Shown here one piece after another: positions 24,807 to 35,053 of a stretch of 64,000 nucleotides of DNA. Source of the DNA: Cutaneotrichosporon cavernicola. Lineage: Eukaryota; Basidiomycota; Tremellomycetes; Trichosporonales; Trichosporonaceae. Positions within the stretch are counted from its first letter, which is position 1; every line of letters starts with the position of its first letter. Under the pieces are notes generated by a model. It searched no databases and was not told the DNA's origin. It saw nothing but the letters and a program-made list of their open reading frames with translations. The position numbers were made by a program, and so were the translations under genes. The stretch is taken from the NCBI RefSeq assembly GCF_030864355.1, contig NC_083393.1, forward strand, positions 2,976,001 to 3,040,000. The letters run 5' to 3'.

Positions 24807-27800
24807 CTAGTTCAGGAACCCAGTGCACTTCTCGGAGCCGCACAGGCAGGGCACGCGGAGTGCGGGGTCGGTCTCGAGCGCAAAGTTGTAAGAGTAGAGA
24901 CACTGGAGTTAGCTTAACCACGGATTCGAAACTCACCTCCTCTCCCGGATGGATGGTGCGTTTGGCGTACAGCACGATCTTGTTGACGCCGTTGATACTG
25001 ATGATCTTGGCGAGGCAGTTGGGGTCACAGCTATGGTTGACAAGACGAGATACACTGCCCTTGAACGTTGCGTCGCAAACAATGTCGCCGTCGATGCGGA
25101 ACAGGTACGAGCTTCCGATGCCCTGCTTCATGTACCTCTGTTCCCGCACCTCGCTGACGGCAACGCGGCACAGCTCGCCGACATACTCGCACACCATCTC
25201 GTTCGGCTGGATCGTCTCCATCGCGTACAGGCCGTAGCCCTCGATGGCCGAGCGCGCGAAGCGTAACTGCTTCTTCCGGATACGCAGCTGGTTGAACGCG
25301 AACACGTCGTTGGCCTCGGCGTTGGATGCAGACGCGGCCTTACGAGTGCTCTCCAGGTCAATGTTGAGGCGGCGACCCTCGACACGCGCCGTACGACCCG
25401 TTGCCAACACCGCTGTCCCACCCGGCATGGCCGCGGCGCTTGCAGCCGCCGTCGCACGATTCCGTTGTGGTAGGTAAACACTCTTCTTGGTGGCAGCGAC
25501 CTTGCGATACCCCTCGGCTCGCCACGCCCCCGACGTGTGGTGCAGTGGGTGCTCCTCGTCGAGATCGGACTCGGCATCGGACAGCTCGATGTCCTCGCCC
25601 TCGTGTGCAAGTGCCTGCGCGAGCCAGTACGCATCCTCGTCGTCCGCGAGGAGGTCGGCAGCCACGAGTTTGTCGAAGACTGTCTTCTTACGCGGCTTCG
25701 GCTTTTGTGGCTTGGCCGCCACCTTGACCTCGGCAACGGGTGGCGACTCGATGCGCGCCTTCTTTGTTTTGGACACTTTGACCGCCTTGCCGGCGCGCTT
25801 CTTCTTGTTCGAGTCGGGCTCGAGCTCAACTTCGATCTCGATTTTGGTCTCGCCGTCATCCACAGCTTCGACTTTGATCTCTTCGACAAGAGGCTCTGAC
25901 TCGGGCTCCAGTACGGGCTCGAGCTCCTTGGTCTCCACTTTCTTGGCTACCTTGCGCAGTCGTGGCTCGTCGTCGTCGCTTGAAGTATACGACACAGAGA
26001 GTCGCCGCCGCGCCTTCTTCGGGCTGGATGGTCGCGGCGCAGCCTTGCGGTTCTTCGAGATCGTGAGGAAGCGCCAACCTCCAGCTGCCTTCTCCGGCTC
26101 GGCGGGACCCGCAGCCTCGCCTTTGTGCGTACGCACATCGATGTTGATGCGGTGGCCCTGCACAGCCGTCTTGTCCAGCACGCGCTGCGCGCGATACGCC
26201 GATTGGTCGTCCCCGAAGAGCACGTACCACCCTGTGTGGTTGCATAGCACATGGTCTGGCTTGAACGCACGGAAGTGATCGCGGACATTCGCCTCGGATT
26301 GTGTCGTGGGCAGGCTCTTGACCTCGATGAAGATGTAGGCCTTGGCGTTGGCGGCGAGGGCCTGGCGCACGCGCTCGACCGCGGCTTCGTCCGCCTCCTT
26401 CTTATCGACAGCTGCGCGTGCTGGTCCACGAGCCCGACGCCGCGGAGAATCCGCGCGCCGACGCCGGAAGTCGTCGTCCGAATCACTGTCGGACGTTGAC
26501 GGCGAGCGTGAGCGGGACCGCGAACCGGAAGTGGCAGGGGATAAATGTTCCCCTCGCGGGAAACGCCTGTAGTCACGGTCATGTACGGGCCCTCGGAAGT
26601 CGCGCGAGAAATCCTGTACAGCCTGGGCTCCGAGCCCTGAGCGTGGCTGGTGCTGGAAGCGGTCAACAGGCAGAGAGCGGTTGAGCGATGCGAAGTTGCG
26701 GCCGAACGTCTCGAACTTCGGGCCACGCGGAGGAGGTGGTCGAGGGACAGGCCGCGAGAGCGTCGGCGGCTTCGGTGTTTGTTTCCCCTCACTTGGTGTG
26801 CTGATCGCTGGAGTAGGCGCGGATGGCAGCGGTGGAAGCTTCGGTTTAGGAGCATTCCTCTTAGCCATCTCCTCCTTGACGGCCTTCTCGGCCAGCAAAC
26901 CCCGACCATCCAACACGACGCGAACTCGCTCCTGGCTCTGCAGGCCAACGCGCTGTCCGTCACATATCCGCACAACGTTCTTGGCGACATCATGGGCTGT
27001 ACCTGTCTTGCCAGGCGCTGGGCCATCGAATCTGACCCACACAATTCCTAGCTGCATGCCGCTCCGCGGGTCCATCTTGGCGTCGATTTCCTTGATCCGG
27101 CCATGCGGCCGCAGAAACTTGGACACCTGTTCGACGGTCGTGAGCGGGCTGAGGCTCATGAGCAGGACGGCTGTAGGAGGAGGGGGCGGCTTCGGACCGG
27201 GTGATTGCTCGTCCCACTCGTATTTGAGCGGGTGAAGGCCATCCTTGCGATCCTTCATGTAGCCTGCACCGCGTTCCCTGACCTCGAGCGGGATCTTGAG
27301 GCGCGGGTCGCGCGCGTGCACCTCCATGCCGTTGATAACGCCATCGACGCGCTTGACATAGTTCTTGGGGTCGGCTGGGTCGAGGACCATGAGCCAGTTG
27401 CCGATGCCAGGGCGCCTGAAAGCGCTGGGAGGCGGCTTCCAGTCATGCTGAGGGGGTAGCTTGGCTGCAGCTGGGCCTGTTGGGATTGTAGGCGGGAGTG
27501 AAGAGATTGGTGGCTCGGCAGCATCCGCTTTAGCGCTCCACCCGGCTGGTCCTCTGGGTACCGCGTTCGAACCCCAAGCGGGTGAGCTGCCATTCACCGT
27601 GTTCGCTGCACTTGGGCCCCACGCTGGAGGCGCGTTGGCGGCCTTAACGACACCGGGCCCATAGGCCGGTCGCGCTAAGGCTCTCGGGCCAGAGGGAGGA
27701 GTTGCAAGGTGCCTGGTCGAAGGTGCAGACGACGGCCCGAGAGAGGGGATGCTCTGCGGGGACAGAGGACGAGATGGAAGTCGTAGCTCCACGGGAGGTG

Positions 27801-28902
27801 GAGGAGGTGGAGTAGATGCAGGAGGAGGTGGAGGTGCGTCACCGTCAGGAGGTGGAGGTGGTGCGTCGTCAGGCGGAGGGGGTGGGGGAGCGTGGGGTGG
27901 CGGAAGAGGTTCGGTCGGCGGCGCAGGTGGCGGTGCAGATGGTGGTGCAGGTGGCGGTGCGGACGGAGGTGAAGGGGGTTTAAAGACGTTGTGAGGCCGC
28001 GACGAGGTAGCGCGGTTCACAGGTGACGGCGATCTGCGCTTCACTGGTGATCGAAGCCGCTCCGTGCGAGAGGGTGACTTAACGGGCGAGCGGCTGTCGC
28101 GCGCGTACCTGTCTCTGTCGCGGCGGTCACGCTCGTGCTCGCGCTCACGTTCTCGTTCATGTTCACGGTCGCGTACATACGAACGGTGGCTGCGGCTGTG
28201 GTTACTCGGCCGCTCATCGTCATAGGTGCGCCTCTCTGGGGACCTGCTCGCGCGATATCTATCGCTGCGGTATCCGCGGTCTCGTTCCCGGTCTCGATCC
28301 CAGTCTCGGTCTCGGTCTCGGTCTCGTTCACGGCGGTGGTCGCGGATATCTCTATCCCGATGGTGATCCCGGTAGTCGCGCTCGAGGCTCCGGTCTCGAT
28401 CACGCCTATAGCGGTCATCTAGGCGGTCACGCGAGCGCGACCTCCTACGCTTTTCACGCGGAGGCGACACCTCGCCTGGCTCACGGGATTGAGATCGCGC
28501 GCGAGCTCCTCGTTCTTCGCGCCGCGACTCGCGCTCCGTCGAGCGCTCAGTGGAGGGACCGGCGCCTGGACTGGCAGATGCCGAACCCATTCGCATAACG
28601 CCGCCGAAGCCATTAGTGGGCGGTGGCCATGGCAACGGGCTTGGTCGTGCAGGTCGTGCAGGGAGGCTGGCAGTGGACGGTTTGAAGCTGGTCGCGCTCA
28701 TCGGTTTGGGAGGAAGCGCGGCACGTGTGTCCAAGTTGACGGGTGCGCCTTTGGCTGCCGCTTTTTGGGGAGTGGCCGAAGGTATTGCGAACGATATCCT
28801 GGAGGTGACGCTCGACTGGGAAATGGCGGATGGGGCGGGTGAGGCTGCACCATTGGCGCCGTTGGCCGAGGGCCCGCCGGAGGGCGGGGGATTGGCGGCC
28901 AT
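24807..28902 (-). CDS. SET1: Histone H3 lysine-4 methyltransferase, COMPASS catalytic subunit
   Basis: Predicted 1353-residue Set1. Order of parts: Ser/Pro-rich start; an Arg/Asp/Glu dipeptide-rich low-complexity region (about 110-300); poly-proline tracts (about 310-390); an RRM-like domain (about 574-660, [17 protein letters not shown]); a second SET-associated RRM-like fold (about 857-931); an acidic/Lys-rich linker; the n-SET segment with [12 protein letters not shown]; the SET domain (about 1212-1335, with [15 protein letters not shown] and NHSCDPNC); and the Cys-rich post-SET ([13 protein letters not shown]). These are the hallmarks of Set1/COMPASS, which methylates H3K4 at active promoters. 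Two exons; a 34-nt intron at 24903-24936 lies at the end of the SET domain. The ATG at 28902 is the first in frame; the codon at 28917 that opens the frame is TTG. Confidence 0.95.
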
Positions 28903-28906
28903 GAGA

Positions 28907-28921
28907 TTAGGTGTCAATCAT
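28907..28921 (-). promoter_or_regulatory. Minimal uORF directly before SET1 start
   Basis: An ATG-initiated reading frame of four codons plus TAA ends four bases before the SET1 ATG. If the SET1 transcript starts upstream of 28921, ribosomes would meet this uORF first and reinitiation would be poor. The position is seen; its effect is inferred. Confidence 0.55.
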
Positions 28922-29264
28922 GAGCTTGGTGGCAATGTCAAGAGGTGGGAGCGATATGAAGGATGCCAAGCGGAGTGTGTGATGTAAAGGACAAGGGGCC
29001 CAATGGAGGCGGGTATGAGATGCTATAATGAAGATGACCTTTGCTGAAGATGCAGAGATGAAGATGAGTGCTGGTCGTAGTGATTAAAATGATGGGGAGG
29101 TGAACGGATTGCGCAAAGTGATCCCTATACAGCGGCGCGCGACAAGCGGAGGTAACACACTTAGGCAGGGCTGGCAATAGGTACCATTTCAGGAACAACA
29201 GTCACCACGTGGCTCAGGAGGTTGTGTTTATGGTCTCTGCCTCCGATCACACAGAGTGGAGGTT

Positions 29265-29302
29265 GACCATCTCGACCATCTCGACCATCTCAACCATCTC
29301 AA
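29265..29302. repeat. Short tandem array of GACCATCTC-type 9-mers
   Basis: Four to five consecutive 9-base units (GACCATCTC drifting to AACCATCTC) without spacers. Too short and spacer-free for anything but a minisatellite. Confidence 0.8.
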
Positions 29303-29550
29303 CAGTCATTGAACAATAGCGTACACCGCCGCGAGTCCAATACCAACCTCGGCGGTCCAACTGACAGCATTTGCCTGCCCAGACCAAGTAATGACTTGTA
29401 AAGTGTGTCTTGATGAATTTGGCGTGGCCCCATGGCTCAAGCCCAAGCTTGAGGTAGACTAGGCCCCAAACTGGGACCACCTTCTACCTTCCTCCCACTC
29501 TCCCACCTCAGAATCCGCGACCTCTCGTAGGATAAACTCCATTCCTAGCA

Positions 29551-29566
29551 TCTCTTTTCTCTTTCT

Positions 29567-29616
<50 letters not shown>
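29551..29616. repeat. Long (CT)n microsatellite
   Basis: About 65 bases of TCTTT turning into pure CT dinucleotides, the longest simple repeat in the window, roughly 400 bases upstream of the next start codon. Confidence 0.9.
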
Positions 29617-29618
<2 letters not shown>

Positions 29619-30020
29619 ATCACTTGGCTCTTACACTGATTCTCACCCTCTCACTTTCACAAGTTCCTCATCTTCCAGCCGCTGACAGTGAGTCGCCCTA
29701 ACCCCATGATCACCATCATTCCCCCAGCTCTCGCAAGCGTGCTGTCTTCCCTCCCTGCATACTCCTACCTTCCTCGGCACCACTCTTCCTCCCCTCCTTT
29801 CTCCCTCGCCTGTCTCCTGCTCTCCTTCCCTTCCCCCCGCCCCCTTCTCCCCCCTCCCCCCACCACCACGCCCACAACCGAATCTCACGCTACTTCTACC
29901 AACCCTTCCCTCTCTCCGCCTCAGTACTCTACCTCTCGAAGTCCCTACCTTCCTTGTCACTACCATCGCGACCCATAAGCACCACCCTTCTTATGCCACT
30001 GACCCCACCTTCCTCCAACC

Positions 30021-31763
30021 ATGTTCCTGACGCTTCAGACCATGTCCCCGCCAGTGACTAACGACGGCAAGGCGAATAGCTTCATCTCCCGTAACCCGGC
30101 TCCTACCAAGGTCAAAGGGTTCGGCAACCGCAATGCCGCAGTCACCGTGTCCGTCCCAGGTTCCTTTCTGTCATCCCGTCCTCTCGGCCCGCCTCAGGAG
30201 CGTCACCACCTTAACTTTCGCCAGCCTCCGATCCTGAAGCGCCAGCCCGTTGTAGACGCGACGTCCAAGGACTCTCAGGCCAAGATCGAGGAGCTCGTGG
30301 AGGAGGCATGCATTCTACACTCGCTATTACTGACTTCAGGAGCAAGAGGACGGCGCAGACCAGCATGGGACTCCTTTGACCGACTTGCCCAACGTTCCCC
30401 GCTCCCACTTTCACCGCAGCACCCAAGCTACCCAGCAGCCCAGCGCTGAGGTCCCCGCAATCAAGCCCACCTTTCGTAGACATGGTTCCCGCCGCCCTGT
30501 CTCCTCGTTTGAAGATGATGCAGCTAAGTCAGGTTCACTGGCCCAGCCCACGAGGGCCAACACCGACGTACGTTTCCTTTCCATCCCTCTTCTGACCAAC
30601 AGCGCGGGGTTACCCAGATCCGCCAGCCACCCCACCAGTCGCTTCCATCCCACGAATACGGTTACGACGAGGAGGCCTACGGCGATGCCGACATCCAGGA
30701 TTCGATCGGTGACTTCCAGCCGGCAACCGTGCTGATCCATCCCGGGACCGTCTGGCAGGACACTCACGTCGACGACAATGACCTTGAGCTCGACGACACA
30801 CACGATCACCAGCTCCATCTCTCGGACAGTGTCCCTCACCGGTCGTCTGACTCGTCTCGCCAGTCGCTATTTTTCGATGGACCCGCGCAGGCTCCCAACT
30901 CCCAAGGGGCACAAGTGGCTACCCCTAGACGCGGTACCAATCACGGTACCCACATCCAGGTCAACGATTCTACATTCTCGGACGGTTCGGAAGCCGGTGG
31001 TCTGCACCCGAATAGCCGCACCAGTGGTCACATGGGCCGTGCTGTCCCAGGGCGCCAGCTCAAGACCGTCGCCGCAGGCGAGGTCCGTAGAAACTTCAGT
31101 GCCCAGCAGCACCACCTTCCTCAACACCGCGTCCCGTTTGGCAAGTCGTCGGCCCAGCTTCGTCAACCCTCCGAGCTCCACGGCCAACAGCCGCTGCGTC
31201 TGCCTCGTGGTCAGATGCGCCAGGATGGACAGCCTGTGCACGGCATGCCCGCCCATGCTCGCGGCCACTCTTCCGGAGTTCACCCGCAGTCCCGCCCACA
31301 GACGATGCAGCAGACGCTCTTCTCTGGAAACAAGTTCTCCTCTCCGAACGGCCCGCTTCAGAACATCAACCTGGCCGCGATTTGGCAGAGTGCCTACCGA
31401 GAGGCTAAGCGTCAGCGCGAGGCCCCAAGTTTCGACCTCCATCTCGGTGAGATCTCTTTGATCTGCCTATCGCGATTAACCCCAAGCGCTCGAGAATTAT
31501 CAGAAGGACATCAACCGCACTGTCGGCAAGATGACCGACTTTCTCTACAATCTCCAGAGCGGTGAGTGTTCTGCCGCCTGGGAAGATGTACGCCTGTGAG
31601 GATATACGCTGACAGTACAGAGCAGCAAGGCCTTGAAGCCGAAGTCGAGAAGTCGGTCCGTAAACTCGAGTACAAGACTACTCTTTACGACAAGGCCCGC
31701 GAGGAGACCGCCAGTGTGGGCCGCACAGCTAAGCCTTGGGAGGCCAAGCGCTCTGGCCAGTAA
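30021..31763 (+). CDS. Unrecognised, mostly disordered protein with C-terminal coiled coil
   Basis: Not recognised. Predicted 524 residues in five exons: 30021-30305, 30340-30567, 30603-31446, 31487-31561, 31621-31763; total length divisible by three. The first 430 residues are rich in Ser, Gln, His, Pro and Arg and look disordered; one acidic stretch (YGYDEEAYGDADIQDS) lies near residue 190. The last ~90 residues, from about INLAAIWQSAYREAKRQRE through LENYQKDINRTVGKM to KSVRKLEYKTTLYDKA, are strongly helical with heptad-like spacing and are probably the conserved part. The first intron has either a GC donor (30306) or a GT donor nine bases earlier (30297); both keep the frame. The stop overlaps a good donor-like sequence (GTAAGTATT), so a further 3' exon cannot be excluded. 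No function is proposed. Confidence 0.6.
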
Positions 31764-32413
31764 GTATTCTGGGGGGTTGTAAAACAGAATGAGCCATTCC
31801 CCATTGTAGAACACAGCCGAAGACAGCAAGGGAACGGGACTGGCCCATCCCTCCCACATTCGACATAAAGATCCATCATCACCCAACATGATTTCCTCTC
31901 GTGACATGCATTGTGTCTAGAATTCAACGCTTCCGTTTCACTTCATTAACAATCTTTGAAGGAGAAGGAGGATCTCGCTGCACATGAATTCCCGGCTGTC
32001 CCCAAGCCCATTCATTGAGGTTTGGAGGTTGTGGAGGTTGGGACGGCCAGTAAGGCACGTGCCTTTGTGTATGGTGAATTTTACTAGGCGTGCCAATCGC
32101 GTGGTGAAGCACATAACATTACTGGCGGTTGTAGGCTGTAACCCCTATACTCTGGCAGCGGCTGTAAGGCTTATGGCTTAACGGAAAAGATGGATTGCGA
32201 GCATTCGCACCACAACCTTCACATACGAACACGACCTTACCTTCACACCATCAACCGGCGGCACGCGATCCCCGGATTCTCTTCAAAGCGCGCGCAGCGA
32301 CAGCGCGACCGGAATGACACACATCCATTATCTCTAATACGATTTGTGCGAGTGTTGCGTATCAACGCTAACTGCAGCTCGCATCTTGAGGCCTACCGCA
32401 GCTGGGCCTTGAT
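31764..32413. other. Intergenic region, 650 bases
   Basis: No gene seen on either strand. Composition is less GC-rich than the flanking coding DNA, and nothing resembling a tRNA or repeat was found. Confidence 0.45.
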
Positions 32414-35053
32414 ATGCGGCGCATCCCGCTCCGACTGTTGGAGCGGCCGCTTCGGCCTCCAGCGGGGCCGAGCTGCTCGCGGTGGCTATCCTGTACTTGC
32501 TGCGCACGCCGTGAACGCTTCCCTCGCTCGCCGCGGCCCCCAGAATCCCCCGTTCCCCCTGTAGGCGTTCTGCAACAGATGCAGACGCCGCACCTCCCCC
32601 TTCCCCCACCGCTGCCGTGGTCGCCGGACTCGCAGCCATTCATCCGCCACATGCAGATCCTTAGCCTCGCCCTCCTCTCGCCCGGTCCTGACGAGAGTTG
32701 GAGGATCTACGAGGCCCTTCATCCAGATCTCCGGTCTGCGATCCCAGATGACATCTTCTCGAGCCTCATGGCTCGCCAGCTCGCAGCCGACAAGAACCTG
32801 AAACGCGAGCGGCTTGCGGACCTGGCGAACCTTGCCCGTGTATGCGGGATGGACCCCGCACACCTTGGACTCCAATCCATCAAAGATATCCTCAAGGCAA
32901 TGTTCGCCCTTGAACCCGCTGATGCAGGGTGGGAGGGCCACTACGACACACTTGACTGGCTGTGGGCAGCATTATTCGAGCTCATTAGTCATGACTTCCG
33001 CCGCATACCCATCCGCATGAAGCAGGACTGGTTGGACGTCACAAACTACCGGTTCCGGAGCGACCTCATGCGCACTCACGCGGCGCTCGAGCACCTCGTC
33101 GAACACAAGGGCGGCGTGGGGATTACCAAGGCCGCGGGCCGGATTCTTTTGCGCTCGAGGAGCGCGGACGCCGCGACGATCGCAGTCTCGCTCCGCCTCG
33201 CGGCTTGGTGTCTGGCGCGTGGGGTTACCGTCGAGGAGGAGACATTGATGCGCATCTTGTCGCGGTTGAAAGCGCGGTACGATGCGGACGACGCGGACGG
33301 CCGACAGCTAGCGCGGGCAGCGGCTGAGGGTCTAATCGCCGAGCTGCGCGATGGCGATGCGCACAAGGCAGCCGTACCGATTGTGCTTGCGCTCAAGCAC
33401 TTTGAGGAGGTCAATCGGACAACACTGGAGCGCTCAACTGCAGTGGCGGAGGACCCGGACGCAACGATCGAGCGTCTCTATTTCACTGTTCAAAAGCTCG
33501 TTCGCGATTCGCCTGGAGACGCAGAGCTTGAGCAAGCCCTCAAGCTCTGCAACAGGGCGCTGCGGATGGATGCTCACCTCGAACCTATCCTCGTGGCCAC
33601 GCTCAACGGGGTGCGAGAACACCCCCGTTACACGCTCAAGCTCGCCGAGATGTGTTTCCAGACTAACGTCTTCCGTGATCCCTTGTCGCATGGGTTCAAG
33701 AACAAGTTCCTCAATGCAGTGCTCGACTGCCTCCCGTCTGAGACAGCGCACGACTTCGCCGTTCGCCTGTACCCACTTGCGCGCACAGCCGATGAGGCGC
33801 AGAGATATACGTGGACCCACGCCACTGCGCGACAGTGGCACACATTGTTCGCGGCCACGGTCAAGCAGGGTCAGCTCCATTTTGCCTCGCGGCTGTACAC
33901 AGATCTGCAGGCGGACGGGCTGCGCGTGCCTCAGCGCGCGCAGATCTCGCTCATTAAGCTCATCGCGTCGAGACCTAGCGACTCCCGGGCTGTCCTTCTC
34001 GACCGGCACGTCAAGGACTATCTGTGGAATGAGACCCAGCCTGTTGAGCCCCTGATGACTGCCATTGGCCAGGGCTTTGGCTCGACCGGCACTGCCGAGG
34101 ACGCCACCAAGGCTGTCCATCTGTTGTTGAGCCTACTCGGTCCTGCACACGCCACCACCCGGATCTCGATCCCTGCTCGTGCTGTCGAACCTCTTATGGC
34201 ACCGCTCTTCCGCTCTTCCAAGGCGGACCTACGCGCACTTGGCCGCCAGATCCTCGAGCAACTTCGTCCCGCGCACGCAGGCAAGGCGTACACGCTCGCG
34301 CTGTCTGCACTAGTCAAGAACATTCGCGCCGCCGGCCTCCAGCAGGTCCTCACCCTCTACCACCGCATGGACGCTACCGGCGTCCCGGCCACGAGCGAGA
34401 TTGGCTCTCTCCTAATCATGGCCGTCCTCAAGGAGGGGCACATCGACTCGGCACTCGCCATCTTCCGTCTCGTAACCGAGCAAGTCGGCCCCATCAAGTC
34501 GGCGGCACTTGGCCGTCTGATGGTGTCTCTCGCGCTCGCGGGTCGGACGAGCGAGGCGTATGCCATCGAGCAAGAATGGCGCGCTCTCTTCCCCGAAGGC
34601 GTCGACTACGACAAGGGCGTGTATGGAGCGCGTCTTGTGGTGGACTTGAAGGCAGGTCGGCAGGTGGACACGAGCGTCTTCGCGAATACCAAGGAGGGTA
34701 ATATGCTGCTGAAGAAGCACCACGGGTACAAGCCCACGCGCTCGTTCTTCAACTTCCTCGAGAGTCTGCAGCCAACGGAGGCGCACGAGAAGGAGGTAAC
34801 CGCGGAGGTAGTGAAGAAGAAGGAGGAGAAGAAGAAGGAGGAGGAGGAGGAGGAAGAGGAAGAGGAAGAGGAAGAGGAGGCGGATGAGGAGGAGGGACGT
34901 CTGGCTACAGTTTCAGCGCGCGAGATCGAGCCGGCCAAGAGCACTGTGCGGTGCAAGCGCGCAGTGCCGCCGCTCACGAAGAGCTGGGACGCGAGTGGGG
35001 GATGGCTGGTCGACCGCATGGACCGGCGTGTCGACATGGTGAGCATGATCTAG
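32414..35053 (+). CDS. Intronless PPR-like helical-repeat protein, probably mitochondrial
   Basis: Predicted 879-residue protein in one exon, unlike almost every neighbour. The N-terminus (MRRIPLRLLERPLRPP, then several Arg and Ser with no acidic residue for about 40 positions) suits a mitochondrial presequence. The body is all-helical. Near residues 630-740 it has PPR-like units: QVLTLYHRMDATGVPATSE, then SALAIFRLVTEQVGPIKS, then SEAYAIEQEWRALFPEGVDY. PPR proteins bind organellar RNA and act in mitochondrial transcript processing or translation. The end contains Lys/Glu and pure Glu runs (about residues 800-830) that are not typical of the family. Fungal PPR genes diverge fast, so no orthologue is named. 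The repeat class is inferred from pattern only. Confidence 0.7.
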   Translation: MRRIPLRLLERPLRPPAGPSCSRWLSCTCCARRERFPRSPRPPESPVPPVGVLQQMQTPHLPLPPPLPWSPDSQPFIRHMQILSLALLSPGPDESWRIYEALHPDLRSAIPDDIFSSLMARQLAADKNLKRERLADLANLARVCGMDPAHLGLQSIKDILKAMFALEPADAGWEGHYDTLDWLWAALFELISHDFRRIPIRMKQDWLDVTNYRFRSDLMRTHAALEHLVEHKGGVGITKAAGRILLRSRSADAATIAVSLRLAAWCLARGVTVEEETLMRILSRLKARYDADDADGRQLARAAAEGLIAELRDGDAHKAAVPIVLALKHFEEVNRTTLERSTAVAEDPDATIERLYFTVQKLVRDSPGDAELEQALKLCNRALRMDAHLEPILVATLNGVREHPRYTLKLAEMCFQTNVFRDPLSHGFKNKFLNAVLDCLPSETAHDFAVRLYPLARTADEAQRYTWTHATARQWHTLFAATVKQGQLHFASRLYTDLQADGLRVPQRAQISLIKLIASRPSDSRAVLLDRHVKDYLWNETQPVEPLMTAIGQGFGSTGTAEDATKAVHLLLSLLGPAHATTRISIPARAVEPLMAPLFRSSKADLRALGRQILEQLRPAHAGKAYTLALSALVKNIRAAGLQQVLTLYHRMDATGVPATSEIGSLLIMAVLKEGHIDSALAIFRLVTEQVGPIKSAALGRLMVSLALAGRTSEAYAIEQEWRALFPEGVDYDKGVYGARLVVDLKAGRQVDTSVFANTKEGNMLLKKHHGYKPTRSFFNFLESLQPTEAHEKEVTAEVVKKKEEKKKEEEEEEEEEEEEEEADEEEGRLATVSAREIEPAKSTVRCKRAVPPLTKSWDASGGWLVDRMDRRVDMVSMI
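34815..34892 (+). repeat. GAG/GAA trinucleotide tract inside CDS (poly-Glu)
   Basis: AAGAAGGAGGAG then repeated GAGGAAGAG units encoding a Lys/Glu then poly-Glu tract near the C-terminus of the PPR-like protein; a likely length-variable coding microsatellite. Confidence 0.85.

Larger units (their letters stand above)
28903..30020. promoter_or_regulatory. Divergent intergenic region between SET1 and the 30021 gene
   Basis: About 1.1 kb with no supported coding region. It must hold the SET1 promoter (minus strand) and that of the plus-strand gene at 30021. Contents: an AT-richer segment near 29000-29200, five near-identical 9-mers at 29265-29302, a 60-base CT microsatellite at 29551-29616, and a pyrimidine-rich leader up to 30020. 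Confidence 0.5.

Noticed and set aside
25947..27044. 365-codon alternative frame on the minus strand
   Set aside because: Same strand as SET1 but out of frame with it; the SET1 frame carries the RRM-like and SET-associated domains there.
29265..29302. CRISPR-like short repeats
   Set aside because: Nine-base units are contiguous with no spacers, and the genome is eukaryotic; a minisatellite.
31758..31810. Additional 3' exon of the unrecognised gene after a GTAAGTATT donor-like site
   Set aside because: No CTGAC/CTAAC branch point precedes the available AGs, unlike other introns here; the plain TAA stop is kept, with the doubt recorded.
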